A stretch of 64,000 nucleotides of DNA from Henckelia pumila (GCF_033568475.1 NC_133123.1:132962930-133026929); one strand, 5' to 3'; shown: positions 11,540 through 24,745, numbered from the stretch's first letter. The notes: a model not told the origin generated them from the sequence alone. Numbers and translations are program-made.

Positions 11540-11865
11540 GAGCCTAGATCTGTGGCGTGACAGAATGGTATCAGAGACGGTCATCAGCAGAACCAATGGT
11601 ATACTAATGGTATCAGAGACAGTCACCAGCAAAAACCCCGGCAAATAAGTGCTATGTGGGACAAAGTGATATGTGCATGAGAGCCACCTCGTGAACTGTA
11701 GGAGAAAGTATGATGGGAGACACCTCTAGATTCTCGGTGATGGTGGATCGAAGTACCTTTTGAGCCACCTCTAGATTCTTGGTGTTGGTGGATCGAAGGT
11801 CAAGTCGCGACGCGTTCTGAAGGATTGATGATTGTGAGAACCCTTGTTAGAATTTTTTTAATAAA
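11540..11865 (+). mobile_element. Degenerate retrotransposon fragment with two PBS-like sites
   Basis: The 11-mer TGGTATCAGAG, matching the initiator-tRNA-Met primer-binding site of plant LTR elements, occurs twice 42 bases apart (11566-11576 and 11608-11618), each followed by AC(G/A)GTCA(T/C)CAGCA. A second short tandem follows (CCACCTCTAGATTCT(C/T)GGTG, from about 11720 and 11766). No LTR pair or coding domain was found, so it is called a decayed fragment. Confidence 0.45.
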
Positions 11866-12060
11866 ATACACGTAAAATGTTGATCCAAATTATAGATATA
11901 TAATGTAATTGTTTGTATTATAGACAAGACTTGAGCGTGAACTTAAGTCTTATTTATTTCGAGCACATAAATTATAAAGAAACTTCTAAAGTTACATAAA
12001 TAAATTAAGAAAATCATACATAAGGCAATCAACGGAAATCAAACTCAAAACGTAAGCCGA
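11866..12060. repeat. Dispersed repeat, copy 1
   Basis: Similar in order and wording to 26440-26620: TTGATCCAAATTA, a spaced TAATTGT, TA(T/C)(A)AGAC, ACTTGAGCGT, CTTCTAAA..TACATAAATAAATTA and an A/C-rich end. No open frame is shared, so this is a non-coding transposon fragment of unknown class. Confidence 0.6.
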
Positions 12061-12348
12061 CACGTAAACTGTTGCTCATATAATTGCGCAGTTGCATCAT
12101 ATAACTATATATGTATATATGCATCACATAACTATATATGTATATATATATATTTAAAAAAAGGCGACCAATAATGGAAGCAAAGAGCATAAAGCAAGCT
12201 ATGCTCCTTTCTTCATATAATCATCTCCATTTCACAACATCATTGTTTCTCTGCTCTGAGACCTAATTTCATCCAAAGCCATACGAATCGATCGTCAAAA
12301 TCAACCGATTCTGGAATTTTTTGTGGAATCGGTTGCGAAACGAACGCA

Positions 12349-14791
12349 ATGGTGTCGGCGAACAGAGAGATGGTGGTCTACTGTTTCGACACTCTCGTGG
12401 CGCACTATAACAGCGAACAAGCTCCGCCCCCTGCTTTTGATGAGGGCCAACAGTACGCGATTTCCGTTCTATGTTTTTAAATTGCTTTTGTACTGGTATT
12501 TTATGGAATTGAGTTTGATGGGTATGATTAGGGAGCATTAGAATTCGATAAAAAAAATTTAAAAAACTTTTTGGTTTACTTCTTAAAATTTTATTAAATT
12601 TTAACCTGATCAATATGGATGGATCCGGCACAAATTTATTTGACAAACATATCTCTGTGATGTTTGGCTTGTGTCGTTTGCTTTCTGTTCGTTTATTTGA
12701 TTCCAAAAGTGGTGCTATTTTTGAACGCCTTTAATTTGTTGTTTGTTTTTCCTTTCTGTTTCCATCTGTTAAGGAATCGCAACTTACGATTTTAGTTTCT
12801 GTGAAATCAATGTCTGATTTTTATGTATGACGGTAGTTATTTGCTTGGCATTCACTGTTCTTGATTGCCTTGTACAAACCACAAGTTTTCACTATCGGAA
12901 ACAGGTGTTCCATCCCTTAGTGAGTTGGGGAAAAAAATGATAATTGGTGTCTTGATCATTCTTTAGGTCCCCTTGTAAGATGCCAAACATTCACATCTTG
13001 CCTTTCATTTTTCTAAAAGTTGGCATGCCTGTACAGGAGTGATGCTGTGATGGTCACCCTTTATCGTCTGCTAATCAAAGAAAATATGGATTTAATGTTT
13101 CAATTTGTCTGAGGTTTTTTGCTGTAAAATTAAGCGCATGGCGACCAAACAGAATTATTTGATACATGAGTATATGACATATACCTCTCTCAAAGTTTAC
13201 TCTGGTTTCAGCCCCTTGTTTGTGACTTGGAAGAAAGCAGTCAATGGTGGGGAGCCTCGATTACGTGGATGCATAGGAACTCTTGAAGCTCGTGGCTTAA
13301 TTAATGGATTCAAGGACTATGCTTTGACAAGGTGTTTGCATTAGATATGTTGATCCATTGTACCGCATGTCTGCTTTGCTTGGTTCTAGAAATTTTTAGG
13401 ACATTAGGCGGTGTAGTGTTCTCATATGTTCTCTTGAGTCATATGTTGAATGTGATGATTCTATCATGAACTATAGATTTCAGATCGACGCTTGTGATTT
13501 TGATCCAGAGGTGATATTTAGCAAGATCTTAGTGCCATGATAAAATTGGTTCCAGTTCCATATGCTTATTCCTGAATTTTTTTTCCTTCTTTTGCTACAT
13601 TTTCGTGTCTTACTGTCTGCTTCTTAATCAGCTTCTATAAGCTATGTCTGTTGAGAATTATGCGAAACAAATAGCTCTACAATGGAACGGAGCCAGGGAA
13701 AAATTACAGATCTTTTACCTGCCTGAAAAGTTGACAGTCTTGTGCTTAAGCATATTTATATACATATTTTTGGATGGTACACGCATGGATAAACTCATTT
13801 CTTTCTCAAGTCATCGTTGAAATTTAGAGCATTTTACAGTATTTACTTTCTAATTAGCCTGCGGGAACAGGATTATGAATAATTAATTAATTAATATGGT
13901 TAACATCTTATTGTGCTCGACTATTCCTTATTCAAATAATCTTAATCAAAAACATTGCTGCAGTAGTTGTACCCTTGACTCGATATCACACCGAGAACCA
14001 TCAGCAGTGCGGATGGTTGTGACTTTACCTGTCACCTTTTCATATTTTGCAGTGCCCTGAGCGACCGACGATTTCCCCCTATACAAGCAAAGGAGTTGCC
14101 TAATTTGGAATGTACAGTTTCCATCCTGATTAATTATGAAATCGCTCGTGACTACCTGGACTGGGAGGTTAGAGCCTTCAATGAAATTTAAGCTGTTTTG
14201 AAATATGTATAAATGCATGTATGCCTGATGTGCAATTTTCGGGTTTGGCATATATCAAACCATTCGGATAATGTGAATTTAACCTAAAAGGTTTTCGTTA
14301 AAATGTTATTCTCCAATCTCTAGTAATTATGTCCTCCTGGCAGGTCGGGAAGCATGGGATAATTATTGAGTTTACTGATCCTGATTACAATACAGCACGT
14401 AGTGCTACCTACTTGCCTGAGGTTGCTGCCCATGAAGGTGACTTCTGATCCTTTCGATTTCTCCCTTCATATAAAACTCAACTCTAAAAATACTTTCGCA
14501 CTGTAAATCCCTACTCCGGAAATTCCAAGTGAAACATCTAGCTCCCCACTTCTAATATTTTAACTTGTTTTTATCATGTTAGGCTGGACAAAGATTGAAG
14601 CGGTTGACTCGTTAATGAGAAAGGCAGGCTACAATGGTCCCATAACCGAACCCCTGAGAAGACGTATTCGACTAACACGTTACCAGAGCACTCTATTTAC
14701 TATGCGATACAGTGATTATGTTACCTATGTGAAGACAACTCGAGGTGCTGCTCCGACTATTTCTGGGGCAAAACCAAGCAATTATTGGTAA
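12349..14791 (+). CDS. AMMECR1 family protein
   Basis: Five coding exons: 12349-12452, 13212-13331, 14053-14167, 14344-14437 and 14583-14791. All junctions are GT-AG and the phases match, giving 213 residues, the usual size of the plant AMMECR1 protein. The protein begins with MVVYCFDTLVAHYN close to the N-terminus; the family signature LRGCIGT is at residues 52-58; later blocks are EFTDPDYNTARSATYLPEV, SLMRKAGYNGPI and RIRLTRYQSTLFTM near the C-terminus. AMMECR1 is conserved from archaea to man and its biochemical activity is not settled (family knowledge); a nuclear or regulatory role has been proposed in animals. There is no signal peptide or membrane segment. The gene looks intact. Intron 2 (13332-14052) and the leader hold nothing else recognised. 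Confidence 0.93.
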
Positions 14792-15884
14792 TTCCTACAC
14801 CTTCTGTTTCAGCCTCCAACTATTTGGCTGATGATAAGGGAAGGTATTATTGGTTTCAGCAAAAAACTGAATGGGACTGATTACATATGTACCAAATTCC
14901 ATAAAATCCATTTCATGATCAAGATACTATTTATTTAAATTTCCCCGAATGGAACTATTGGTCTCACTCATTGTATGTAACTATCATGTTTGGGTTAATT
15001 GTTGATTTAAAACGTTTTAGCAATATGCTGTTGTGTTTGAGAGAAAAGAGTGAGGTTAGGGAGTATGAATTTTGTGGTTTCAGATGGTATTTACATGTTT
15101 GGGATGTTAAGGTAAGTCCCATTCGGAACTGAAGGTCCCACCCCTTTTAAACAGAATACTTTATTAATTGCATTACCTCAAATATGCTCCCGAGAAACTG
15201 AATTTTTTATTAACGACTCAACGTGTAATTAAATATGCATCGTTAGATGAGATAAATATGCATCGTTAGATGAGATACGTTGGACTTATCTTCTAATCAT
15301 TTGAATCCATCCAGCCCCACATTTAAAAAAACATGGGGGAAAAACCACTTGATAAAAGCAAACTGAACGCTGATTATTTTTTACTACGTTTATTTTTAAC
15401 TCTCGAGTCTCGATTCAGAAGCACCAAATTCAGAAATTTTATATGTTCAACTTCGGAAAAAATCAATGTAATCAAACCAAATGAATTGATGCATCTATTT
15501 ATTATAGTTAGTACAACTACCTTATCAAAAAGCGTTTTAAATCTTCTCGTTTAAAATCGTTGGGGATCATACAAATATCGAGTAATCCCAAAGCAAGCAT
15601 GAGCAAGAAACTAGCCGGTGAGTGAATTAAGAACAATAAAAATTAGAGCAAAGTTCAGAAAATACACTATATCCCGAACCGCAAAATCCATTTGAATGCC
15701 AAGAAAAATCAAAGTCGTCAAAACATAAAACAGAATAACCTTCTCGACTTCGTAACAATTCCAGGAACTTCGTACACTATTTGATCATATAGAACTTATT
15801 CAGCACTCCCTCAGTCAAAACACAGCAGCTGGTTCCCCTCGCTGAACCCCAAAATAGCCACACGCGTAAAACACCAGGCTGCAT
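14792..15884. other. Convergent intergenic region between AMMECR1 and mL43
   Basis: Holds the 3' ends of two converging genes. A perfect 23-bp tandem duplication (AAATATGCATCGTTAGATGAGAT, 15231-15253 and 15254-15276, written here only as landmark ends AAATATG...GAGAT) is the one structured item. No further gene seen. Confidence 0.6.
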
Positions 15885-18409
15885 TCAAATCACAGTGCTG
15901 GTTGTCCATGTCCCTTGAACACTCGGGTTATTTGTAACATGCCTTGTCCTCAGCTTTATCACCTTTCTTCCCTGTGAGTTTCTTAGCCTGGTTGCGCATT
16001 GGAGTATCTCGTCTGGAGTCATATTCTTAATGCAGACTACACGTTCGTTCTTGTTTCCTGTATTACAAATAAATAATAAAACATTCGGGTCTAATTGACA
16101 GGAAGCACTTCTTGCATCAGCAGAGAACAAAAGAATGTAGCTGGTGATAATTGGCAAGTATGATCAGCTTGCATGTTATATGTGCATCAATTCCACCCTA
16201 TGTCCGACTATTACTGAAACTGGCTTGTTGTATCTAAAACCATTCGCTTGTAATTTCTCTCACTATGATATGTCGGTGTTCAGCAATCAGCTCAATGGAA
16301 GCCATCTTCACTGTTCGTGGATGATACCTCAGTCTTGCGAATCCACGTTAGTTTGAGACTTGTATCACCATATTTCCAAAGAATTAAATAAAAAAAAAGT
16401 CCATCGTTCCCTCGTTAATACAACTACTTAGGTGGTGTGACATGATGCACAAAAGTCACTGTTTCTGGTAAAAAAAAAAAAGAAAAAAGAAAAAGAAGAA
16501 GCAATTCTGAACAACGTGACCTCATCATTCTTCCTCGATTAAAAGTCTCGGGTACTCTAAACTACTACTAAAGAGTTTCCATAATAAAGATCAACGCAAA
16601 AGTAGATTGATCATAGTTCCAGTATTTTTTTATCATTCAAAAACTCAAGCTTCTTTATTTTTCAGTCAAACATTTCAAAACGCAGTCCCTTCTTTCATGT
16701 CAAATTTGCAATCTCCATTCTTCCGATGTTCTTATCTATGTTGAAAAATCAGTATCACGGAAAATGGTCCAAGTAATTTTCCCTTTTTCCACTTAAAATA
16801 TCGGTTAAAAATGGATAACAGCACAATTTTCATTTTTTACAACTTGAAAAAAGTTGAAGACAAAAAATCCCGTAACAGAAACCAAATAAACTCTCCTATA
16901 TCTAAGATGTTACCAGAATAAATTGATTCCAAGAAGAGCATATTTTTCATTACGAACATTTTCAACGCATATTTTTCATTACGAACATTTTCAACACGTG
17001 CGAGCATTAAAACATTCACAGACATACAAGAAGACATAAAGAGAGGTAGCGATCTCACTATATAACCCCTTTAAAAGAGGATGATAACCACGATTAAGCT
17101 CTGTGACCACTTCCAGATGGGGATTTTTTTCCCTAAACGCTGGAAGATGAGATTCCATAAATTCCCTAAAATCAAAGTCAAAATACTCAGTCCTCTTTAT
17201 AAGTTATATAACGAAATAATCAGTACCATTTCACTCATTAAAAATTAAGTTGTTGATCCATTTCCGTCAAGTATGCATAAGATGACTGTAAATTCTAAGG
17301 ATATGCAAATTTAGTCACTACATATTACCATGAGACTAAATAACTACACATCAATGTGTTATGCCACTATCCCAGACATGTATTATGGGCTATCATCCGA
17401 TATATTCAGACTTGGCTTTTAAACAAGAGAAAAGAGTAAACTATAAATTATAATAGAGAATGAAGGGTACTCATTCGCGACAAGACCAAAATTGTGCTTG
17501 AAAGAAATAATATACTAGACCTGATGTGTTAATCTCTAAGCTCACAAAAACTGAATAGCCATTCGTTGAGCAAAATGGAAAGTGGAAGGAGACCCAACTC
17601 CCTATGTTGGGGGGTGGGATGGGGTGGTGGTGGTGGATTGCACACCCTTGTATTTTTCGTAATTTAAGGAATTAAGGATATAACATTAGCATCCTTATCA
17701 TACCATATACTACCATTTTTTGAATTTTAGACACCCATATGAGCACATTGAGTCCTATTTTCCATTCCATCCTGTGAACAAAATATTGAATTTTATGGGA
17801 TACATATAAAACTTCAATAAGCAACAAACTGTTCAAAATCTAAAGTAGCATAAGCATAGTGTCACGACCTACGGAATAAGTGTTTTTAAACATCTTCCTC
17901 TTCTTAGAATGTGCAACAATTAAACTCTTCTGGGCTATGACTAGTCCAACTATATGAGTTAATGGTTACGGAGTAAAACTACAGAATTCATTCTAGCCAT
18001 TCTACAGCTCCTTTCTGTTTCCCCGACATAACCAAAACCAAGACTTCAAAACAAAGGGGTAACTCCCCCTTCCTTTATCACAGGTCAGATAAACTAAAGT
18101 TCTTGAAACCAAGCCCAACAAAATCTCAATCTTCATTTTTATCGTAATGCGCGACAAAGATTCCACAAATCAAACTTTCTCTCCCAATTCTATCAAAATC
18201 ATTAATCCTTCATATGTTAAAAAAAAAAAAAAAAACCTATCGAGACCCATAAATCAGCTGGAGAAAAGCCTATCAAATAGAATAATCCAACACTAACAAG
18301 GCGAGCAAAGTGTTGAAAAAACGATTGACCTGATGCCTCTGCTGCTGCCGCCCCAATTACAGAAACTCACAACGAGTTTCTGTAATTGCCACACACCTCT
18401 CAATGACAT
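15885..18409 (-). CDS. Mitochondrial large-subunit ribosomal protein mL43 (L51/S25/CI-B8 domain)
   Basis: Minus-strand gene with three coding exons, 18409-18330, 17165-17059 and 16057-15885; splice sites are canonical and phases agree, giving 119 residues. The start MSLRGVWQLQKLVVSFCNWGG, the middle FMESHLPAFREKNPHLEVVTEL and the end NERVVCIKN, RLRNSQGRKVIKLRTRHV and SVQGTWTT match the thioredoxin-like L51/S25/CI-B8 domain of plant mL43, a small protein of the mitochondrial 54S/large ribosomal subunit (family knowledge). Length equals the family norm. There is no long cleavable presequence, usual for this protein. Intron 2 contains a perfect 29-bp tandem duplication. It faces AMMECR1 tail to tail. 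Confidence 0.93.
16938..16995. repeat. 29-bp perfect tandem duplication in mL43 intron 2
   Basis: The 29-base unit (starting GCATATTTTTC, ending CATTTTCAAC) occurs at 16938-16966 and 16967-16995 without change, indicating a recent slippage event. Confidence 0.95.
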
Positions 18410-19670
18410 TTCCGATTCAAAGATCGCAGCTTTCCCCACGCTGCACTGGAAAGAATCAATCGAAGCTTGATTCTATAACGATGGAGGCCGACCAGTAAAT
18501 CAAAGAAGGGCCTATCATATAATTGATTATATTGTTTTTGAAGCCCAACAAAATACAAGTTAAAGTCAGGGCCCAACGTTTTTTTTTTTAATATATAAAT
18601 GAATATGATGTAATCCATATTTAAAATTATAAAAAAAAAAAAACTAAGCGATTAAACTGAATTGACAGGTATTTTTTTAAAAAATAATCAAGTAACACTA
18701 GTGTTTGGGAAAAGTTCTAGAAAATACTTCTCAATTTTTCATTAACAAAATTTCACAAAATTTCAAAAGTTTGTTGAAAAAAAAGCCGAAAAATGCTTCT
18801 AAGAAGCTCTCTTAAATACTCCTAAACCGAATCGAAATTCTAATTTAATGCGGTTTTTTCGGTTTGATCAGACATGGTGCATCGTACGGTTCTTACCGAA
18901 GCAACAGCCAAGCCAAGATTAAAAAACTACTCGAGCTAAAATATTAAATTTCTTAATCTTTTAAATTTTTTATCCCAACTAATATCAGATCAATAAAAAA
19001 GTTAACAAAATTAATATATAAATTTTTTAAAAAAAATTTGGAGCCCAGGTGGCCTAACATGTGGGTTGGTCAATGTATCGTACCTAAATTTTCAATATAT
19101 CGAGTCTCGGTGTATTGAAATTTTTGGTATGTCTTACTAATAACCGATTATATCGAAATTTTGCATTATACCAAGATTTAGGCAACATATCTCGATATAT
19201 ACCATTCTCGGCTAAAAAAACATATTTTTCATTTTATAAACAATATTTTTTAAATTCATATACATTAATTCTACATTTCAATATATATCTATATTTTCCA
19301 AATTTCGTATTGTTGTGACGTTATCATGCAAAAGGCGAAAAGTTCAATATCTCTATTGTACGGATTCGAAAATTTCAAAAAAAATTCGATAAATCAGATA
19401 TTTTTTTATACGATTATCTCAATGTATAAAAAAAATAAATAAATAAAATTGGTATTTCTTTCTACCCCTGAACGAAAAGATAAACGTGTTTGAACTGCAC
19501 GATTTTGGAATTCTGAACCGGGTGGGTCCGATCGGGGAAAGGATAAATTTTGGCGTCAACCCTTGAAAACGTGTTATCTTTTTTCGGGAAACTGATTTTA
19601 TTAAATATGTTTTATATTTTATTTTTTATTTTTTATAAATAAACAATTTGGGTTAAGAAGGGAGAAATAG
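18410..19670. other. Intergenic region between divergent mL43 and R-SNARE gene
   Basis: Upstream of both genes. Holds the mL43 promoter side (18410-18500), a poly-A run (about 18632-18643) and AT-rich DNA. No protein-like frame. Confidence 0.5.
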
Positions 19671-19671
19671 G

Positions 19672-19799
19672 CTGCAAATCGGTGGGCAATCATTCATTTC
19701 TACTGCCTCTGATTTCTTAAGCACGACGCATTCCCCCCAAATCAATTGATATCGTTCCAGGACTTGATCCGAATCTATTAATTTCGCTTCGTATCACAG
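19672..19799 (+). other. Probable 5' non-coding exon of the R-SNARE gene
   Basis: A GC-balanced stretch ending ...ATCACAG before GTTTCAG, a good donor at 19800; the acceptor TTTAG ends at 20265, 37 bases before the start codon. Introns in the 5' leader are frequent in plant housekeeping genes. The exon's left edge is a guess. Confidence 0.5.
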
Positions 19800-20302
19800 G
19801 TTTCAGTTCAATCGTCTTATGGATTTAATTTAGCTTTTTTTATTTGATGATGATGATAATTATCATGCTGTTGTTTTACTGTGATTGTTTTGAGTTACTA
19901 CTTTTATTTTATCGTTAATTTCGGGTTGAGGTATGCAATTTTCCTCTGGGTTCGTTTCGATTTTCACTCATTGAGGTGTCCACTTGCAATGCGAGCATAC
20001 TGATTTTCGTTGCGATGTCTTTGATTTTGTTGGTTTTGTTTTGTTAATTGCGTTATTTTGACTGATCGTGGTTAGGGTAATGGGGTATATATTATTTTGG
20101 CTCTGAAGAAATTGTATATATATTTATATATGCATGCAGAACCTGATTTGGGTCTTAGGTCTCGTGGGTTATTTCTGTATTTTTTTCTTTGCTTGGGGTT
20201 CTGGTAGAGGGAGTACATCTCCCGAGTCATTTGTTTTGACTAAGTGCTTTTTTCTCTAACTTTAGGTGAAAAGGACTTATCCCTTGGATTGGTTTTGGGA
20301 AA

Positions 20303-23300
20303 ATGAGTCCAAAAGGTTTGATTTACAGCTTTGTTGCGAAAGGGACTGTTGTTCTGGCCGAGCACACTCCTTATTCAGGAAACTTCAGTACAATTGCCGT
20401 CCAGTGCTTGCAAAAGCTTCCTTCTAATAGCAGCAAGTACACTTACTCATGCGATGGTCACACGTTCAATTTCCTCCTCGACAGTGGATTTGGTAGTAGA
20501 TCCTGTGACATGTTCCACTGTGCCTGTGTCCTTTTCAGCTCAAATTATATCTAGAAACATTATATTGCTCATTTGATTTGCAGTCTTCCTTGTTGTTGCG
20601 GACGAATCAATGGGGAGAAGTGTACCTTTCGTATTTCTTGAGAAAGTGAAGGATGATTTCAAACAACGGTATGGAGACAGCATCAAGAATGATGAACAAC
20701 ACCCTCTAGCAGACGATGATGAGGACGATGATCTGTTTGAGGATCGATTTAGCATTGCGTATAATCTTGACAGAGAATTTGGGTTCGTAAATAGCTTATG
20801 GAATTGCATGATGAGTTAAATTCTCTGGTTTCCAAAAATTTGCTGAATTTTGTATTGTGTTCTTTACTAGGCCAAGGCTTAAAGAGCACATGGAATATTG
20901 CATGAATCATCCCGAAGAAATCAATAAGCTATCCAAATTGAAGGCACAAATAACCGAGGTCAAAGGGATCATGATGGACAATATAGAGAAGGTAATCGTT
21001 CATTTCATATGACTGTTAGATGGAATCTAGCTATAGGTTAATTGTTGCATATGGGTGCTAAAGAAATGTGCCAAAGATCATGTCTGTGCGCTATAAAAAT
21101 GCTTGTTTTTATTGTGGCTGAGTATGATTAAAAGTTTCCAAAGTTCAGTGAGCTGGACTTTGAACTAGCACTTGGATCTGTCCTTAACCTGTTTATTTTC
21201 TCATCCATTGCAACCAAGCATGGCTTGCATAGAATGTTGAGCCAGAAGAAGATTCTCTGCTTACATAATATCATGCGCTCATAACAGTCAGTGAATCACT
21301 ATCAATAGACTCTAAAATGTATTGAAGAACTGAGTGAAAAGGATGTGCACTTCTTTTTTTTACTTTTTTTTATTTTTTGGTTGGGGTTTTTTTTTTGGGG
21401 GGGGAGGGGGGGGGGGTGGTGGGAGTGGTGTGTTGGGGATGGGTTGAAGTGGTGTTGTTTGTGGGATAGCCTGCTAGCACATGAAATGGGAAGAAAAGAG
21501 CCCTTGAAGGTGTAAGTGAAAGATCTGTCGTCGTTCTCTTTCCTCTTCAGCTTCATGACTTATTCACAAATAAATGACTCCAAAAGGACCTCTCAATTCT
21601 TCGGGTCGTTAGGGATCTTTGATTAAGAGTGTTGAAATCAGGTCATTGTATTATTTTTGATTTCTTAGCATTAAATGCATGTCATGATGCAGTTTCTATT
21701 GTCGGTTAAATGATGAACTTCAGTTCACCATTTTGTTTCGCAAGCCTGTCGTGTTTGGAATATGGTTTCCTTTAGGATATTCAAGCACATTTTTGCAACA
21801 AAGGTGGACCGGAAATGTCAAACTTCTCATCATAAATTAATCTTTCACAAGCATATGAATTATCATTTGATTGACTTTTGAATCTTGTTTCAAAGCATAC
21901 CATCTGTAAATAGAAAACACTACTAAATGAGATTGCTTGAGCATTCATGCTGTTCAGGGTATTTTAAATCTGATTGTTGTTGGAAGTTCCTTTACATTAT
22001 ATGCGAACATAATTGTAATTATTTTATTATGTGCTCGTTAGTACGAATTTATCTTGAGGATGCCAGATGTGCTGTATTACTGGGATGTTAGGATGCTTTA
22101 TGACTGAGATGTATCGATATGTTCTTAAGGTGAAAACTATGTGCAAGAGGCTCAGAAAAATTGCATGTTGAGGTTTTTGCATGTCCTGTGATTCACTCCA
22201 AACACATCATACTTAGAAAACTCCAAGTGGGAATGCTCTACTTTGCTATGTGATAGGGAATAGACTGCAAGTGACCTTGATTGTTTTTACAATCCAATGA
22301 GACGACCTGAGAAAATTGTGCCAGAGCGAGACTAATTTTGTGAGATTATCTTTATTTGGATTGTATGAACAAACAAAATATTTTCTTTGTGTGTCGGTAA
22401 AAAAGAACATGTTTTTGGGGGAGACTACGAGTTGATTTGATATATCAGATGTTATTCATGATGTTGATCCCATTCAAGATCATTGAGAGGTAATTCATTC
22501 ATTGAATTCATAAACGAAAGATTTATCATCTCTATTGGATTAAATCCCGAGATAATATTATGGACACAATTTAAATAACGGAAAATCCAATATTTTAAAA
22601 TAGTATCGAGAATAACTGGAAAGTGGAAACAAGACCAAAAAATGAAGCTGATTTATCACTGTTGCATCTATGTAAGTTGGCATCTAAGCCCAGTGGAAGC
22701 ATCAACTTTGGTTTCTCTATTAACTCACTGGACCTAAATTAAAATGGCTTCCTCTCTCATTCATGTTCGCCAAATTATTCCTTTAAAGTATGTGAGGTTA
22801 GTAAAATATAAACTGAATGATTCCGTTGCCTCCCACTAGCTCGTGCTTTTGGGACAAACGGACTCAATATGGTTATGCCGTTATGGCCAAGAGGTCGAAG
22901 GTTCGAAACTTTTGGAAGAGAGCAAAATCCCATTATTTAAGGTTGTTAGAAGACAAAGTTATTGATTATATTGCCTGACATGAGCTAAAGCTTTTATGCT
23001 AAGCAGTTTCAATATAGCACCAATTATCGAACTATTTTTTGCCCTCAGGTTTTGGATCGTGGTGAGAAGATTGAACTACTGGTTGATAAAACAGAAAATC
23101 TTCAGTTCCAGGTGAGAAGTTTCTTCAGTCAAAACTTGCAGGAAAATATAGATACTTGGATATCTCGTCATAGCATGTTCACAATAATATCTTGTTCAGG
23201 CTGACAGCTTCCAAAGGCAAGGAAGGCAGCTACGTCGTAAAATGTGGATGCAAAATCTTCACATGAAGCTGATGGTTGGAGGAGGTGTTCTTGTCCTCCT

Positions 23301-23328
23301 CTTCATCATTTGGTTCATATTTCACTAA
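20303..23328 (+). CDS. VAMP727: VAMP727-like R-SNARE (longin-type VAMP72 family)
   Basis: Five coding exons, 20303-20492, 20584-20782, 20871-20991, 23049-23111 and 23200-23328, with canonical splice sites and matching phases; 233 residues. An N-terminal longin domain ([22 protein letters not shown]) contains an acidic insertion at about residues 105-128 ([20 protein letters not shown]), the mark that sets VAMP727 apart from other VAMP72 proteins. The SNARE helix follows with the zero-layer Arg in VLDRGEK (residue 174), then a basic RRKMW and a C-terminal membrane anchor (last about 22 residues). VAMP727 is a vesicle R-SNARE acting in endosome-to-vacuole fusion (family knowledge). The gene appears intact; intron 3 (20992-23048) is over 2 kb and carries a G-rich low-complexity tract. 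Confidence 0.94.
21352..21470. repeat. T-rich then G-rich low-complexity tract in R-SNARE intron 3
   Basis: A T run passes into long G runs (21388-21416) and then GTGGTG-like repeats. It could form G-quadruplex structure on the coding strand. No coding meaning. Confidence 0.85.
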
Positions 23329-24119
23329 ACATGGCAGACTTTGGATCTAAAACCTATTGAATATATTGTGAGTGACATTGTTTCTTTTTCTCGTACTAGC
23401 ACGGTATGTTCCTGTATATTTGTTGTTGGTGAAACACTAAGGCATTGTTAATGTTCTTGCACATTACACGCATATTCCTTCCGGATCCTTTATTGCCATC
23501 TTGTTAATTAAGCGAGGTTTATGTTGTATGGTGTACTACGCTGGGTCGATAAGGTGTTGTCTATATCTCGAGAATATACTGTAGAGCGTCTGGTCTCTCA
23601 CGCCTTATCGGTGTCCTGAAATAGCTCCGGTAAGAAGCAAGTTATAACTTGTGGATTTTACAGTTCATGTAATATTTGAATCCCCCAACCTACGCGTGGG
23701 GTTTGAGGATTGAATTGTACGCCTTTTTAGTTGAATATTTCATTCTTGGACTTGAAAATTAAGTGGAAATTCTTATGCTGACTTTACATTTCTTGGGTTT
23801 CAATTTCAAACGAGCTCCTCCGTTCATACCTATTCTATATCATCAACAGCAATGAATTAGCTGACAATACACCCACAAGTTTTGATATGGTGAGCAACTA
23901 TTATATGCATTTATGTGAGCATTGGTTAAGTTAGTTAAGTTAGCGTTTATCTATTTGAATATACAGAACGTTGCCTCAGTGATGCATACATAGATGTTCA
24001 CGGTTCAAAACTATACATTGTGTATATATAATTTATTGCGAACTAAAATCATTTTAATGTAAGTATACTTCTAATTAAAATATATTACTAAACCGAGTTA
24101 TGTTTTATGTTAAGTTAAA

Positions 24120-24120
<1 letters not shown>
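23329..24120. other. 3' flank of the R-SNARE gene, no other gene seen
   Basis: Likely 3' UTR for the first few hundred bases; beyond it no credible frame on either strand. Confidence 0.5.

Positions 24121-24211
<91 letters not shown>
24121..24211. repeat. (ATT)30 microsatellite
   Basis: About 91 uninterrupted bases of the ATT trinucleotide, a long perfect simple repeat and likely highly variable. Confidence 0.98.
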
Positions 24212-24213
<2 letters not shown>

Positions 24214-24670
24214 TTTAAGCTTATTTCGTCGTCGTCTACTATATTGTTTTATTCCCTTTTTTTTTAATTTCATCAATTAAAATTTCAATTTAGTTTCTGT
24301 TTAATTCTTTTAATTATGACATGGTGTTTATACAAATGTAATCCATTGAAATTGCAGTATGGTTTTTTACTTTGTGCAATTATGACATTACCTTACTTGA
24401 TACAAATCAAATTAATAATAATATGGTTTTTACTTTGTGTAATCATGATATTACCCAGGCAATTTTGGTCAATTGGGCTTCGGTGAGCAAGTCCACGATT
24501 TCCCATCCAAGTAAGGTACTCGGTTCGTTCAAATTTTAAAAAAACACATGTATTTTTAAAAATAATTATATTTAAATTTTTCGGCGAGAAATGTATATAT
24601 GAACGAAAAGTCATCATCGATTCCCCTACTCGTGTTTGCCTAACAACAACTATTAGAAAACAAAACAAAG

Positions 24671-24671
24671 A

Positions 24672-24709
<38 letters not shown>

Positions 24710-24745
24710 TAATAAATTTACCTTGTATTATATTATTATTATTAT
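24671..24745. repeat. (AAT)n and (ATT)n microsatellite pair
   Basis: An AAT run (24672-24706) and, after a short gap, an ATT run (24729-24745). The opposed phases give a possible A/T hairpin. Confidence 0.9.

Noticed and set aside
12269-12706. Minus-strand frame of 145 residues over AMMECR1 exon 1.
   Set aside because: Antisense of coding sequence and intron with low-complexity composition.
13946-14251. Minus-strand frame of 101 residues opposite AMMECR1 exon 3.
   Set aside because: It is the antisense of a conserved coding exon and has no own signature.
21302-21556. Minus-strand His/Pro-rich frame in the R-SNARE intron.
   Set aside because: Produced by the G-rich simple repeat in the intron.
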